From Aspidiotus rigidus (taxonomy: Eukaryota; Arthropoda; Insecta; Hemiptera; Diaspididae): a DNA stretch of 64,000 nt. This document shows, in pieces, positions 36,401 through 49,100 of the stretch. Every line of letters begins with the position of its first letter. The stretch's first letter is position 1. A program made the position numbers and the translations under genes. The notes under the pieces were generated by a model that was not told the origin of the DNA, made no database searches, and saw only the letters and a program-made list of their open reading frames with translations. Location of the stretch: NCBI GenBank assembly GCA_035079385.1, contig JAVHKY010000001.1, forward strand, positions 3,969,501 through 4,033,500, written 5' to 3'.

Positions 36401-37446
36401 AAAAATCATGAAAGATAACATCTAGACACGTTATAATCTAGATTTCGGTTAATTAGTAGACATATGAAATATTAACGAAATTTCTATTCCAATATCCTAT
36501 ACGTCAAAATGTCAAGGAATTTCGATGTCGCGTAATATTGGTACAGTTTCCATTCAATCCGTGTAACGTACAGGCTTATTACTGATAAATATCACACCTT
36601 CGAAAAAAATATTTTTGTACCTATCAAAAGTAGATCTGTTTTGTTGTGCGAAAATTGATGTGAACAAAAAATTAGCATTTTTTTTTCTCTCGTATGTAAT
36701 TAATTGAAATTTATACAGATCATTGTACAATAATTTAGACGTACATTTTTCCGAAACGAGACGATATTCTTCTAGGTATTAGAATCACTCCTCTAAATCT
36801 AGACATTTATCGTTTCTTTATTTCAATTCGAAATTTATTCAATGATTTAATTTTCAAGATCTCACATGCAGATTTACAACCAAGTTCCGCATTTTAGACC
36901 TTTTTCCTTACATCTAAAATTCGCGATTGTAACATTATCGAACCCTTCACGTTCGTGCTGTTCCATTACAGTACCCCAGAAAAAACTGCACGTAGGACCC
37001 TCATTCGAACCGTGGCGTCACTCGATAAATCCCGAAAATTTGACGTTGCACAGGAAACGCACTTTCGAGGGCACATCGACCATTCTTATCTTTCTGTACT
37101 CTTTCTAGTTCTTGATTGACAGTTTTGACGCTAATCATCGCATCAACACCACACTGTGAACTGTAACGCAGTCCGATAAAAATTAGTAGTCGTGACGAAA
37201 TACTGGAAAGAGGATTAAATTCTCTTTTCATTGATACCAATATCTTAAATTCGAAAAAATAGTCATTTGCAGTTATCACGGCAATGAAACCCGACTATGA
37301 CCTTCACTTCAGCCATGACTTCCATAAATTTGATTTCCCTGTACAACATTACACATGCATAAAGCCGATCCAATCGAGTTCAATACTTTTTCCATAACCC
37401 ATAAATTTATCCACAAATTTCCATACAAAAATGACAACAATATAGG
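33429..37446. other. 4-kb intergenic or intronic stretch, nothing recognised
   Basis: No exon, RNA gene or transposon boundary could be supported. If the first exon of cuticular gene 2 lies further right, this is its intron. Confidence 0.35.
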
Positions 37447-37449
37447 TAG

Positions 37450-37646
37450 TAGGGCTCTTCTTCTGTATCATATTGCATACTAGTTTGCCTGATTACTATC
37501 GTAATGGTACTTACTTACCATAGTCTTACGGCAGGGGAATAGATAGGCTGTTATTGCATATTCAATTCCCCCTTCACAAGACCAATACAATGTAAAGGAA
37601 GTACCATTACAATAGGAATCAACAATTTGATGAGGGAATAGCCCTA
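37450..37646. mobile_element. 197-bp MITE, ends TAGGGCT, TAG or TA duplication
   Basis: Ends TAGGGCTCTTC and GGGAATAGCCCTA are inverted; an inner pair GTAATGGTACTT / AAGTACCATTAC strengthens it. TAG flanks both sides (37447..37449 and 37647..37649). It contains ATG followed by a perfect gtaagt donor on the minus strand. Confidence 0.6.
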
Positions 37647-38114
37647 TAGCTCAAGATGCAGTGGAGATTGTTACAGCTTTGACTGTTTTATTCATCGACC
37701 TCCACTTGCCACTTTTGAACGTGACGTTTGCGTGCCTCTTTCCCCCAATTTTCCAATCAAAAGTCAAAAGAAATTTGGCAAAGAAAGAAAAATTTCATAA
37801 TTAATTCTAATTAATATTCGCTATCGTTGGATAATTCTATTGTTATCAACTGCGTTCAATGGGGGCGAGACAGGGTATATGTAAATAAATTTTTGACGCG
37901 CCAGCGGAATTTATCGAAGTCATCAGGGGGACTTGGAGAAATGTTGTCCTTTGTATTGTATGTTAGGTACATGAAATTTTATGCATCATTCCTACTATTG
38001 GTAGAAATCTTAACATTTCTCACTGAGTGGCCGCTTCTTCATACATTTGATCAGGTGGCGACTCGCAAAATGTGCCTAAGTGACGAAAATCGAAGACGAA
38101 CCAATTTTGTTTTT
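37647..38114. other. Short intergenic stretch
   Basis: No recognisable feature; the LINE at 38115 starts at its right edge. Confidence 0.35.
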
Positions 38115-39550
38115 TAAATACAGGCACCTAAATGAAAGATCACCCATTTACGGTCTCGCCCCTCCCTCTCATTTAAAACTACTCGACACCATCCAAAATT
38201 CTTCACTCAGAATAGCTACTGGAGCATTCCGAACCAGTCCCGCTGAAAGCCTCTGTGCAGACACTGGCTTCCCCCACTTCACTATCGACGCCTCAAACTG
38301 ACAACCAACTTCCTCACAACTGTCCTACAATATCCGCAAACCCCCGTCCACCATCGCATATTCCCCCCTCATCATAACCAAAATTCCTCGACCAATCTAC
38401 GTTCCAACCTAGAACTCCAACTAGCACGCCCCTTCAAGTTCCATTGCCTTAACCACATCGTTCCCTCAACCCCTCCTTGGCTCTTTATTCCACCCAAAAT
38501 CATTCGCGACCGAAAACGCCTCCCTCGTCTTTCAACTTCTTCCGAAGAATACCAAGCACACAGTTTAACAAAATCTTTACCAACTTTCACAACCCTATAC
38601 TATGTTTCACCGATGGATCTAAATATCAAAACAAAACCGGCTTTGCTTACTCAATAGATCACATCACAGTCTCTCACCGACACCGCAACACCGCATCCGT
38701 CTTTACCACTGAACTACAAGCAATCTTTAGCTGTTTAGAGCACATCCTCACCAACCTACCCTCCCGTATTCCTCTCAACCCATTTTTAGTCATTTCCGAC
38801 TCCCTATCATCACTCGACGCCATATCCAACCACACTTCCTCCCACCCACTCATAAGTCGTATACACACTCTCATTAATACCTTCCATACCATCCCCATCC
38901 CATTATTCTTCATCTGGGTACCTGGTCACAAGGGTATCCCAGGAAACGAAAATGTCGACAAAGCAGCCAAACTAGCAACCCATAACCCTTCAGTCAACCG
39001 CTCTTTCCTCCCCTCACGCTCAGATCTCTCCAAACACATCAACAAATTCATCACTCAAGCATGGTTCACCCATTGGTCTGATCTCAAATCACACTCAAAA
39101 AAACTAGCCCAAATTAAAAATATTCCCACCGCATGGGACTCTTCAAATCTGTCAACACGCAGAGAAGAAATAGTCATCAACCGTCTCAGAATCGGCCACA
39201 CCAGACTCACTCACACCCATCTCATCTCTCATCTTATGCCTCTCTCATGCCCTCTTTGCGAATCTGAACACCCCCTATCCGTTCAACACATCTTCTGCTG
39301 CCCCAACTTGACCCAACTCCGTAATTCCTTATCCATCCCCCACAACCATACAGAAGCACTTTCAGATCTCTTTCCCTCCATCCCTAACATATTCAACTTT
39401 TTACAACAAGCCAACTTCCTCTCACGCATATAATCACACAATCTAGCCGAGCTCATAGCCCTGAAGGCAGGCTGCTAGTAGCTCGTTAATTAAAATAAAA
39501 TAAAATAAATAAAAAATAAAAATAAAAAAATAAAAAATAAAAGAAAAAAG
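38115..39550 (+). mobile_element. 5'-truncated I-type LINE with RNase H and A/T-rich tail
   Basis: Starts inside the RT C-terminal region (SPIYGLAPPSHLKLLDTIQN, then SLRIATGAF), continues in shifted frames to the RNase H and Cys-His C terminus. The 3' UTR is short (GCCGAGCTCATAGCCC, then a hairpin-like GGCTGCTAGTAGCTCG) and ends in an A-rich TAAAATAAAA tail near 39490..39550. The tail motif recurs at 5060 and 40575. Confidence 0.85.
38477..39433 (+). pseudogene. LINE RNase H and C-terminal Cys-His region
   Basis: 318-codon open frame: RNase H with FTDGS at residue 44, the glutamate in TELQAIFS, aspartate in ISDSLSSLDAI, and WVPGHKGIPGNENVDKAAK from residue 147. It then encodes a linker, REEIVINRLRIGHTRLTHTH, and the Cys-His block SCPLCESEHPLSVQHIFCC. 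RNase H removes the RNA strand during reverse transcription. The upstream RT part is separated by frameshifts between 38290 and 38480, and the catalytic RT core is missing, so the element is dead though the RNase H frame is intact. Codon use is C-rich, unlike the AT-rich surroundings. Confidence 0.8.
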
Positions 39551-39659
39551 GAAAAAAATATTTACTTGCCTATATGTATTTAGAAAATTCGTGATCTTTC
39601 TTAGCTCTCGATTTGTGATTTCGGTTTCGTCTCCGGTCTTCATGGAGGAAACTTTCTTC

Positions 39660-41035
39660 AATTTCACAAAAATCGAATTTTTCTGGGGAGCGATTCATAG
39701 GTTTTTGTGACTTTGATTCGATCTGATGGCTACAATATTGCTTGAAATTATTGAAAATTTGAGATTCTTAAAAACGTACCTTCCCCCACAAAAAAATCCA
39801 TTAATTTTATCGCAATTTATAACCAATTTTATAAGTTTGAAAGCACGTACAACATTTGACTTGACTATTATTATATTTAATGTAGTTTTTTCCTGCACTT
39901 ATTACATTTTGAATCGACAAAAAGCAGAAGCAGAAAACGATTATACCAAGAGGACCTTTGCTTCAAGCCAATTGTCCTAAGTGCGATATTTCTTGCCCCT
40001 ACGACAAATGGCGTGATGAAAATACGATTCATATCACCTAACATATTTTTGTACTTTGGCTTAAGGGGGCAGAATGGTTTCTTCGTTTTCCCTTTCTCAA
40101 TGCGGGAACTAATTTGACCCATTTTTGGCCCCAACTCATTTCTGATAGAAATGTCGCTTTGTGTGCAAGTGACGAATATCAATTTTTTCACAGGAGAGTG
40201 ATTCGAAAATTTCGGTAACTTTGATTCTACCTGCTGGCTTCAATATTGCCTAAAATTATTTGAAAACCAGAATAGGATATATTTTCAAAGAAAAAAAATC
40301 AATTTTATTGAAAAGAAAAAAGTTTTTTCGCTTAACTTCCACAGTACAGTGGAAGTTGGGCGAAGAAGACAAAAAAAAGAGAAATTTCCTCTTTTCTTGT
40401 GAGTGAATGACTTTTACAACCACGTTTAACTCCAAACGATGACGCCAAAAAAAAAAAAAAAATAAAAATATTTTTGTTTTCCTTTATATTTTTATTTCAT
40501 CTCAATTCTTTTACATGTATTTTGTTTTCAACTTTCTACTTAAATACTAAGTTTATGTAAAAGCAGAACTATCTGCCGAGCAAATAGCCCTTAGCGCAGC
40601 TGCATTGCTCGTTAAATAAAAAAAAAAAAATCCACGAAAAATAAAGTTATATGACCTAATTTTTTAATTTTAAAAGCATTTACAACTTTTGGCTCCACAA
40701 TAATTATTTTATTATATTTTTTTGTCGCACTTGCTACGTTTGGCATTAACAAAATGCTCTGGTAGAAGACAATTGTACTAAGTGGACCCCAATTATTGTA
40801 TTCAAGTAACAGCCAAACAAGCAGGCAGTAGTTCTTTCATCTACGACAAATGGCGTGATAAAAATACAATTCGTGTCACTTGACATACCTGTGTTTTAGC
40901 TTAAGGAAGCAAAACGGTATCCTTTTTCGCCCCTTTCACAATACGCCCTGTTAGTCCGTATGCTCCTTAACCCATTTTAGTCCTCAACTCATTTTTGATA
41001 GAAATATCACTGTACATTTCACCATCGATATTACT
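39660..41035. repeat. Diverged tandem duplication (about 0.4-0.5 kb units)
   Basis: ACGACAAATGGCGTGAT-AAAATAC with the following CACCTAACATA / GGCTTAAGGGGGCAGAATGG at 39995..40090 matches 40845..40925 with about 80 percent identity. The segment TTTTTCTGGGGAGCGATTCA to TTGCTTGAAATTATT (39680..39750) matches 40180..40255. A LINE tail fragment sits between the copies. Confidence 0.6.
40545..40635 (+). mobile_element. LINE 3' tail fragment
   Basis: CTGCCGAGCAAATAGCCC, then AGCGCAGCTGCATTGCTCGTTAAATAAA and a run of A: the same tail as in the LINE at 38115..39550, here without coding sequence. Extreme 5' truncation is normal for LINEs. Confidence 0.6.
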
Positions 41036-41784
41036 TCAAATCTTGAATTATCAAATTCACTCGTGAGTTTAAATAATTATCAATTCGAATGTAGATGATA
41101 AATCATATTCGAATTGTATGTATATACATTTCTTAATAATTATGAATAATCCAGGAAATACCGGTCAATTTTATTTCGCGTACCTAAAATTATTCAAATG
41201 ACAAATACTCTACCTCTCCCACCCCCCAAAAAAAACATGACTAAAAACAAGAAGACGATGACGAAGACAGTATAATTCTAGAAATATTCTGACGTGATCA
41301 CAATAGCTTTTACGGTTCTTCGTAATTGGCTCTGGTTATCGTGCAACGGTCACATTTTTCTCGCGGTTCGTTGCAACGCGTAGTGTACCTTCTCGCGCTC
41401 GCGAAATTCTGTAGCTTGAAAAGATACGTCTCGCGTTGCGACAAATCGCGGGAAGTTGACATCACCATTGCCCGATAACCAGAGCCAATTCTGGAAAACT
41501 GTAAAGGCATCGTATTCATTGTCAAAAATATTTCTGAATTAGTACACCTCCACGCGTTTTGACCCGTAGTTTCATTGACTCCCATGTTAATTATTACTTT
41601 TATTAAATTTTTGGTCTCAGAACATTTTCGAGGCATCGCTCGACAAAAAAAACGATCAAGTTACCTACGCATGATTACCGTGTCCAATGTAACCTCATAC
41701 TTTACTCTAATCTCGAAAAATGTACCAAATTCAAACATATTTTCATAAAGGTTAGGATTTTTTCGTGCAGAGAAAATCATATAA
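41036..41784. other. Intergenic stretch around a MITE
   Basis: Apart from the MITE at 41324..41490 no feature is recognised. Confidence 0.35.
41324..41490. mobile_element. 167-bp hairpin MITE
   Basis: AATTGGCTCTGGTTATCG at the left end is inverted at the right (CGATAACCAGAGCCAATT), and inner segments (CTCGCGGTTCGTTGCAACGCG and its imperfect inverse) continue the pairing, so nearly the whole element can fold. It is G+C richer than its surroundings and full of CGCG. Confidence 0.75.
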
Positions 41785-41972
41785 TTCAGCAAGAAATTGA
41801 GGCTCTGCTCGCACAATAAAAAACAAAAACTTCGCGATAAGTGAATGTATCTACGTTTCGACGCGAGCTAAGGCGTCTTCTTCAGAATATTACGGAGAAA
41901 TACATCCACTTATCGAGAAGTTTTTGTTTTTTGTTTTTTATTGTGCGAGCAGAGCCTCAATTTCTTGCTGAA
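41785..41972. repeat. Foldback with about 70-bp arms around a hammerhead-like core
   Basis: TTCAGCAAGAAATTGAGGCT through CACTTAT-GAATGTATCT on the left is inverted on the right (nearly perfect over the outer 62 bp, weaker inside). The roughly 45-bp centre contains, on the minus strand, CTGAAGA (41879..41885), A, a GACGC/GCGTC stem and GAAA (at 41856..41859) then CGTAG. This is the same layout as the PLE 3' motif in this window. It is probably an inverted pair of PLE 3' ends of a third family. Confidence 0.65.
41851..41885 (-). ncRNA. Hammerhead-like core in the foldback
   Basis: CTGAAGA, one unpaired A, stem GACGC with GCGTC, loop CTTAGCTC, then GAAACG. It matches the CTGANGA-stem-GAAA pattern of PLE-associated hammerheads; stems I and III were not assigned. 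Confidence 0.35.
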
Positions 41973-42595
41973 ACTTATTTTCATATTACAGTACTTTTTT
42001 TTTCCTAGCAACATATCAAAATTCAAATTTGCCAGCAGAATAGGTAGATTTAAAGAATAAAATTAATTAAATTTACGATTTGGTATCTGTCCGGTGTAAA
42101 CTAATGATGGAGTGGACAGCGGTTTAACCTTGTCACAGTAATATGCCAACAAATAATCAGTTAGAGACCGGAAAACATTTTGAGGGTGTGGCTTCCAACC
42201 ACGATGCCAATATTCCTCCAAGAAAAATTACTAAGTGCAGAAATATTTATGCGTCACCGTCACAGGTGAAATTTTGCAATAAAATGTAATGATTCCGAGA
42301 AAACAATGATTAAAATAATCGTGAGAGTTGGTTACTATTCACACTCACCATTAATTTTCATAAATTAAGGCAAAAAACCTGGAAATCTATAATCAAATTC
42401 ATCAAATAATAGGTACTTACAATTATTTATGTCCGTAAATTCGATGGATAAGAAAAAATTTTATAATTTTTATCGAACACTGTGAGAATTGAACGTAATT
42501 ACTGAGAATTTTTATTGAGTATAGCAGGATAAGAATGGTCGATGTGTCACCTATACGTAGCTTGGTGCTTTTTTTCCACCAGCAAGGCAAGCGAA
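41973..42595. other. Intergenic stretch, nothing recognised
   Basis: No exon or repeat supported. Confidence 0.35.
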
Positions 42596-42880
42596 GGGAA
42601 CTGGAAAAAGTTTCAATCATCGTGATAGAGACTTGAAAGAATTTTGAGCTTTGTTACCAGAGGAGGAGGCGACTTGAAAAAACTCCAGCCTTTGAGCTGT
42701 CTATTCATCACCAGAGGGACTCAAAATAATTTTGACTCTTGAGCTGCGTACGGGGAAGAGGATTTGTGAAGGAAGACTTTGTTCTTCGAGGGATAATGGA
42801 ATTTGTACAACTTTCTACCCTCGAGCTATGAGAGGGACTTGAAAACAGTTTGATTCTCGAGCTACGTGTATCTAGATTTG
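42596..42880 (+). repeat. Dispersed GACTTGAAAA repeat cluster
   Basis: Four or five degenerate units of 50-70 bp: GAGGGACTTGAAAACAGTTT, then GATTCTCGAGCTACGTG, each consisting of (A)GGGACTTGGAAAAATTTCGA followed by CTCGAGCTATATATGA in the best copies. The same repeat occurs at 23955, 24310, 52380..52800, 60000..60110, 62680..63020 and 63840..64000. Confidence 0.6.
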
Positions 42881-45509
42881 TGTTTCTCAAACCAATATCT
42901 CGATTCTCTCGTGTCATGTATGTTTAGAGTAGTGTTTTTTGAACTGAATGATATGGAGATTATAATTTTTTGTGGATAGGCTACAAGAGAACGACAATGT
43001 CAAAGAAGACGTCTGCAAAAATTTAAATGGAGTCTTTGAAGAAGTTTGAAGTTTAAACTAATCATAGGTATCATGAGAGGGGCATAGATATGAAAAATTA
43101 CGAATACTATGAAACAAGTTCTCTGCCCTCCCCAATTCCCCAACTTATTTTTTCAATGAACCATATTAAAAAAAAAGTTTCCATTCAATTTTCTGAACAT
43201 TCCAACAGCTCATTATCGAGTATCTTTTTAAAAAAAATTCGTATTTATAAACATATCGGTAGTGAACGAACTATTAGCCGTTTCTCGTAATTTGTTTTAA
43301 TGAACGAGGAAAATAGCTGGACGGAAAGTAGTCGAAAAATACTGTCCTTCGAGACTATAAGCTCACCTATCCTCGAATCGACGAATATCCAGGTGAGAAT
43401 ATTCTAGTTGACTTTCACTTTTAATCTTATTTCTCTGCCGCACAATCTTACTCAATGAAGAAGAAGAAGAGAACGAATTGAAAATAGACCAACCTTGAAC
43501 TACCGCCAAATTCCTTTAAACCGCTTTTCAAATGCCGTTCCGCCATTGTATGGCGAGCCCTACATTTCATTTACATATTATCCCAACTGTAAACGTAATA
43601 AAAAAAAAATTCCATCCAAGATGCAGTGGAAGTGCAAACTACTTTTGTTTGGTTAATTATACAATTCCTAATATAGTGACCAGATTATTAATGCAATTTT
43701 TTTTTGTACCACAAAATAATACAAAAAGAAACAAGAACGACGAAGAAGAGGAATCTAAAGAGAGAAAGAAGAAGCAAACACGTTTTTGTATAAACAAGTG
43801 AAATAACATAATACTCCCTGATGAGAAGAAGAACATCGGTCCTCTTTGAACTATATTATCGAGAAACCAGTTTTCGCACGAATCAACATTTTAAAGATTT
43901 GAATACGAAATTATTTTAGGGGGAAAAAAATCGACGCATGATTGAAATATTATCGCGTGCGTTTGATCGAGTTCAAATTTACTCCATCCAGAAGACGGAA
44001 TCTCACATATCACAAAAATTGATGAAAAAATTATTGATGAAACGAAAATTATTGTGTATATACCTTCAAACTCATTTTCTTATGATCGCATACGAAAAGT
44101 TATCGGTAATAATAATTTAAAAAAAAAAAAAAAAACAAGTAGAAATATACTTAGTACTCAACGTGCACGCACTCATGGACTAGATTAAATCGCATTTGAA
44201 CTTATTTGTATATATATCGACCCCGGCAAAGGGTAAAGGCAGTGCGTACTTGGGTTGAAGGTAGGGAGACAAATTCGCTAGGTGTAATTAACGCCACTCC
44301 GTAACGTCGTTACGCTATTTCCTAATGAAAGACATCGTTTACTATAGAAGTTTTTCTCGCACCGAAGGAATAGAGAGTATGAGTATGAACAAAGAGGACG
44401 GACAACAATGCCTCGACAATGCACGCAATTCGCTTGATTCTCGTCCTACACTCTGGAGTACACAGTTACGTAATGGGCAACGATTTACTCTTGCTTCAAT
44501 TGCGCTATCCTCTCTGATTATGGTAAGACACGAGTTTTAATATTTAATTAGCAGATACGGGAATGACCCGAAGTCGTTTTCCAGACACTAGAACTACGAA
44601 CTTTTCGTGCATGGCCGCTGCCACCAATCGTTACTCTATTCCATCAGGTTTGTACACGGTATCTTTTTGGTCGACAGTTGTGTAGGTCACAGGCTGCAAA
44701 AACATTGTTCCAAGTGTGCTGTGCATAGTCTGCGACAGACTGATCCTCTGGTATGAGACTCGTTCGATATGCGTCCATACGCGAGTTATACTTCATCGTT
44801 ATCGTCTAAGTCGACTTGTTTTCTTTGCGTGTACCTACCAACATCGTGATATACAACATTTACATTACTCGAGTCTGAAGAAAATTATGGCCCCATCGTG
44901 ATTCTATATGACCGCGTCTAGCTGATGAAATGACCAAAACTAGGATGTATAAGAACTCTGATCTCAACTCCCATACTGAGATCTGCAAGCTCTGACAGAT
45001 ATTGATACATTCCATGAAGTCACAGTAAATTCTATTATGATGTAGAATAAAAAAGATTGAGCAGAAAGGCCTGAAAGAAGTACTTATGACAACCTTAATA
45101 ACACATATAAGTCTCTCGATACTCTCCGACTCATTTACGATAAGCGCAGTCCCTGTACTCATCCTCCCTGTTTAGACACGTTGGATGACAAACACCCTGT
45201 GACTATCATTTTCGCTTATAATCAGAATCTTTACATGCATGATGATGGATCACGTTAACCTCGTACGCTATCTGGTATTGGTTTTCAACCTGTAAACACT
45301 AATATTTACCTACTCGTTCGGTCTACGGACCTTTTATACTCATATTATGTCGATGTTTCATTTTTCTTGCTCGAAGTAAAAAGCTCACATCAAGCATCGA
45401 TTACAGTTTTTTACTTCTCCTTTTACGTGAAGTCTCGACTGACTTACGAAAATCTCTAGGAAGTAAAAGAAAGAAAAGAACCAAAATATGTTTATAAAGT
45501 CACCGGCCT
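42881..45509. other. Intergenic stretch, nothing recognised
   Basis: Several short open frames, none with a recognisable domain or splice structure. Confidence 0.35.
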
Positions 45510-46030
45510 CGGTAAATTCGGCTTGAAAACTTGTTAAGAAGTTCTGCAAGCTTTTTAGAATCGCGACGAGGAGGATCCTTTGAATAGTCAAGTAGCAAAC
45601 TCGTGAATTACAATTCTCCTACCTCTACAATAAACTTTACCGTCGATCTTGAATCTCATGAGTCATGATAGTGAGTAAAATTTCTGCAGTTAATCTGTCA
45701 TAAGAAGAAAAGGTCGTACTATCAGTCATTTGAAAGCGAACGCGCTCCAACTCGCGAGCAGTACGAAATTGCATTAAAATACATGTCAGCGGGGTAGCAA
45801 GTTTTGGTATGAAATTGTATACTAGCGGGAGGAGGAGCAAGAAGAAATACACTTTCAACCATCAGATGATATCATAGATAAAGCGTAGTCCTGACTTTGG
45901 AGACTTTGACAAATTTCGACCTTCGCCACTCTATGACTTCTATCCTCAGGTTTCATTATGCCCGTCGGATACAATTGACCTGGCAGACAATGTACTAGGT
46001 TCATACCAGGCTAAGAAATACTGGTAAAGA
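45510..46030 (+). repeat. Diverged direct repeat, copy 1 (with 51165..51720)
   Basis: Shares in order GGCTTGAAAACTTGTTA, CTACAATAAACTTTACCGT, TTTCTGCAGTTAATC, GAAAGCGAACGCGC, TGTAGTCCTGAC-like and TACTAGGTTCAT segments with the copy at 51165..51720, at roughly 70-75 percent identity. It is not coding. The two copies bracket the transposon nest at 46106..51132. Confidence 0.65.
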
Positions 46031-46036
46031 AAGACA

Positions 46037-46067
46037 GACGAATTAACTTGGAGCGAGTTAATTCGTC
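46037..46067. repeat. Short perfect hairpin
   Basis: GACGAATTAACT, a 7-base loop, and AGTTAATTCGTC. It lies between the direct repeat and the foldback element; role unknown. Confidence 0.6.
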
Positions 46068-46105
46068 AACTATTTAGCCCAACATATAATATACTAGGCC
46101 AGGCG

Positions 46106-49100
46106 ACGAGAGGATGTGCGAAGTAGTAATCGAAAGTCTCCTCGTGCCTTATCAATTCGTTTCGTTCGCCGTATGCCATACTCGGTGCAAGAGGCGAGTA
46201 AGAGTGATGCCGCGGGACGTTGAAATATTTTTACTTCTTGGACTTGGAAATATTTTGAACTGTCGGACTTGGAATAATTTTCAAATTGTGGGACTGAAAT
46301 ATTTTCGTAAGTGGACTTGTAAAATTTTTCATTTTCAATTCTTGGACTTTGAAATACATTCAAGTGTTGGACTCGGAATTATTTTCAAATTGTAGGACTT
46401 TGAAATACTTTCAACTATTGGCCTTGGAATCATTTTCCAATTGTTGGACTTGGAATGATTTTCCAATTATTGGACTTTGAAATATTTTCATACTTTTTGG
46501 ACTTGGAATTATTTTCCAATTGTTGGACTTTGAAATATTTTCATACTTTTTGGACTTGTAAAATTTTTCATTTTTCATTGTCGGACTTTGTAATATTTTC
46601 AACTGTGGGAGACAATCAAAAATGAAAATTTTACAAGTCCAAGAAGTATAAATATATTTCAAAGTCCAACAATTGGAAAATAATTCCAAGTCCAAAAAGT
46701 ATGAAAATATTTCAAAGTCCAATAATTGGAAAATCATTCCAAGTCCAACAGTTGAAAATATTTCAAAGTCCCACGATTTGAAAATATTTCAAAGTTCAAC
46801 AATTGGAAAACAATTCCAAGTCAAAGAAGTATGAAAATATTTCAAAGTCCAATAATTGGAAAATAATTCAGAAGTGCAACAGTTGAAAATATTTCAAAAT
46901 CCCACAATTTGAAAATATTTCGAAGTCCAACAATTGGAAAATAATTCCGAGTCCAAGAAGTATGAAAATATTTCAAAGTCCAACCATTGGAAAATAATTC
47001 AACAGTCCAGCAGTTGAAAATATTTCAAAGTCTCACAATTTGAAAATATTTCAAAGTTCAACAATTGGAAAATAATTCCAAGTCCAACAGTTGAAAATAT
47101 TTCAAAGTTCAACAATTGGAAAATAATTCCAAGTCCAACAGTAGAATATATTTCAAAGTCCCACGATTTGAAAATATTTCAAAGTCCAACAATTGGAAAA
47201 TAATTCCAAGTCGAACAATTGGAAAATAATTCAACAGTCCAACAGTTGAAAATATTTCAAAGTCCCACGAATTTGAAAATATTTCAAAGTTCAACAATTG
47301 GAAAATAATTCCAAGTCCAAAAAGTATGAAAATATTTCAAAGTCCAATAATTGGAAAATCATTCCAAGTCCAACAGTTGAAAATATTTCAAAGTCCCACG
47401 ATTTAAAAATATTTCAAAGTTCAACAATTGGAAAACAATTCCAAGTCAAAGAAGTATGAAAATATTTCAAAGTCCAATAATTGGAAAATAATTCAAAAGT
47501 CCAACAATTGGAAAATAATTCAACAGTCCAACAGTTGAAAATATTTCAAAGTCCCACGAATTTGAAAATATTTCAAAGTTCAACAATTGGAAAATAATTC
47601 CAAGTCCAAAAAGTATGAAAATATTTCAAAGTCCAATAATTGGAAAATCATTCCAAGTCCAACAGTTGAAAATATTTCAAAGTCCCACGATTTAAAAATA
47701 TTTCAAAGTTCAACAATTGGAAAACAATTCCAAGTCAAAGAAGTATGAAAATATTTCAAAGTCCAATAATTGGAAAATAATTCAAAAGTCCAACAGTTGA
47801 AAATATTTTAAAATCCCACAATTTGAAAATATTTCGAAGTCCAACAATTGGAAAATAATTCCGAGTCCAAGAAGTATGAAAATATTTCAAAGTCCAACAA
47901 TTGGAAAATAATTCAACAGTCCAGCAGTTGAAAATATTTCAAAGTCTCACAATTTGAAAATATTTCAAAGTTCAACAATTGGAAAATAATTCCAAGTCCA
48001 ACAGTTGAAAATATTTCAAAGTTCAACAATTGGAAAATAATTCCAAGTCCAACAGTAGAATATATTTCAAAGTCCCACGATTTGAAAATATTTCAAAGTC
48101 CAACAATTGGAAAATAATTCCAAGTCGAACAATTGGAAAATAATTCAACAGTCCAACAGTTGAAAATATTTCAAAGTCCCACGAATTTGAAAATATTTCA
48201 AAGTTCAACAATTGGAAAATAATTCCAAGTCCAAAAAGTATGAAAATATTTCAAAGTCCAATAATTGGAAAATCATTCCAAGTCCAACAGTTGAAAATAT
48301 TTCAAAGTCCCACGATTTAAAAATATTTCAAAGTTCAACAATTGGAAAACAATTCCAAGTCAAAGAAGTATGAAAATATTTCAAAGTCCAATAATTGGAA
48401 AATAATTCAAAAGTCCAACAGTTGAAAATAATTTAAAATCCCACAATCTGAAAATATTTCGAAGTCCAACAATTGGAAAATAATTCCGAGTCCAAGAAGT
48501 ATGAAAATATTTCAAAGTCCAACAATTGGAAAATAATTCAACAGTCCAGCAGTTGAAAATATTTCAGTCTCACAATTTGAAAATATTTCAAAGTTCAACA
48601 ATTGGAAAATAATTCCAAGTCCAACAGTTGAAAATATTTCAAAGTTCAACAATTGGAAAATAATTTCAAGTCCAACAGTTGAAAATATTTCAAAGTCCCA
48701 CGATTTGAAAATATTTCAAAGTCCAACAATTGGAAAATAATTCCAAGTCCAACAATTGGAAAATAATTCAACAGTCCAACAGTTGAAAATATTTCAAAGT
48801 CCCACGATTTGAAAATATTTCAAAGTCCAGTAATTGGAAAATAATTCAAAAGTCCAACAGTTGGAAAATAATTCCAAGTCCAAGAAGTATGAAAATATTT
48901 CGAAGTCCAATAATTGGAAAATAATTCAGATTCCAACAGATGAAAATATTTCAAAGTTACACAATTTGAAAATATTTCAAAGTCCAACAATTGGAAAATA
49001 ATTCCAAGTCCAACAAGTATGGAAATATTTCAAAGTCCAATAATTGGAAAATAATTCAAAAGTCCAACAGATGAAAATATTTCAAAATCCCACAATTTGA

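Noticed and set aside
42090..42200. Possible second copy of the tRNA-like SINE head
   Set aside because: Only GGAGTGG and CTTGTCA match; the B box is missing and the spacing is wrong.
46037..46067. Rho-independent terminator
   Set aside because: Hairpin without a T tract in a eukaryotic genome; recorded as a plain inverted repeat.
47109..48211. Repeated 62-codon open frames in the foldback array
   Set aside because: They are translations of the tandem units with no start context or codon bias; identical copies simply reflect the 914-bp repeat.
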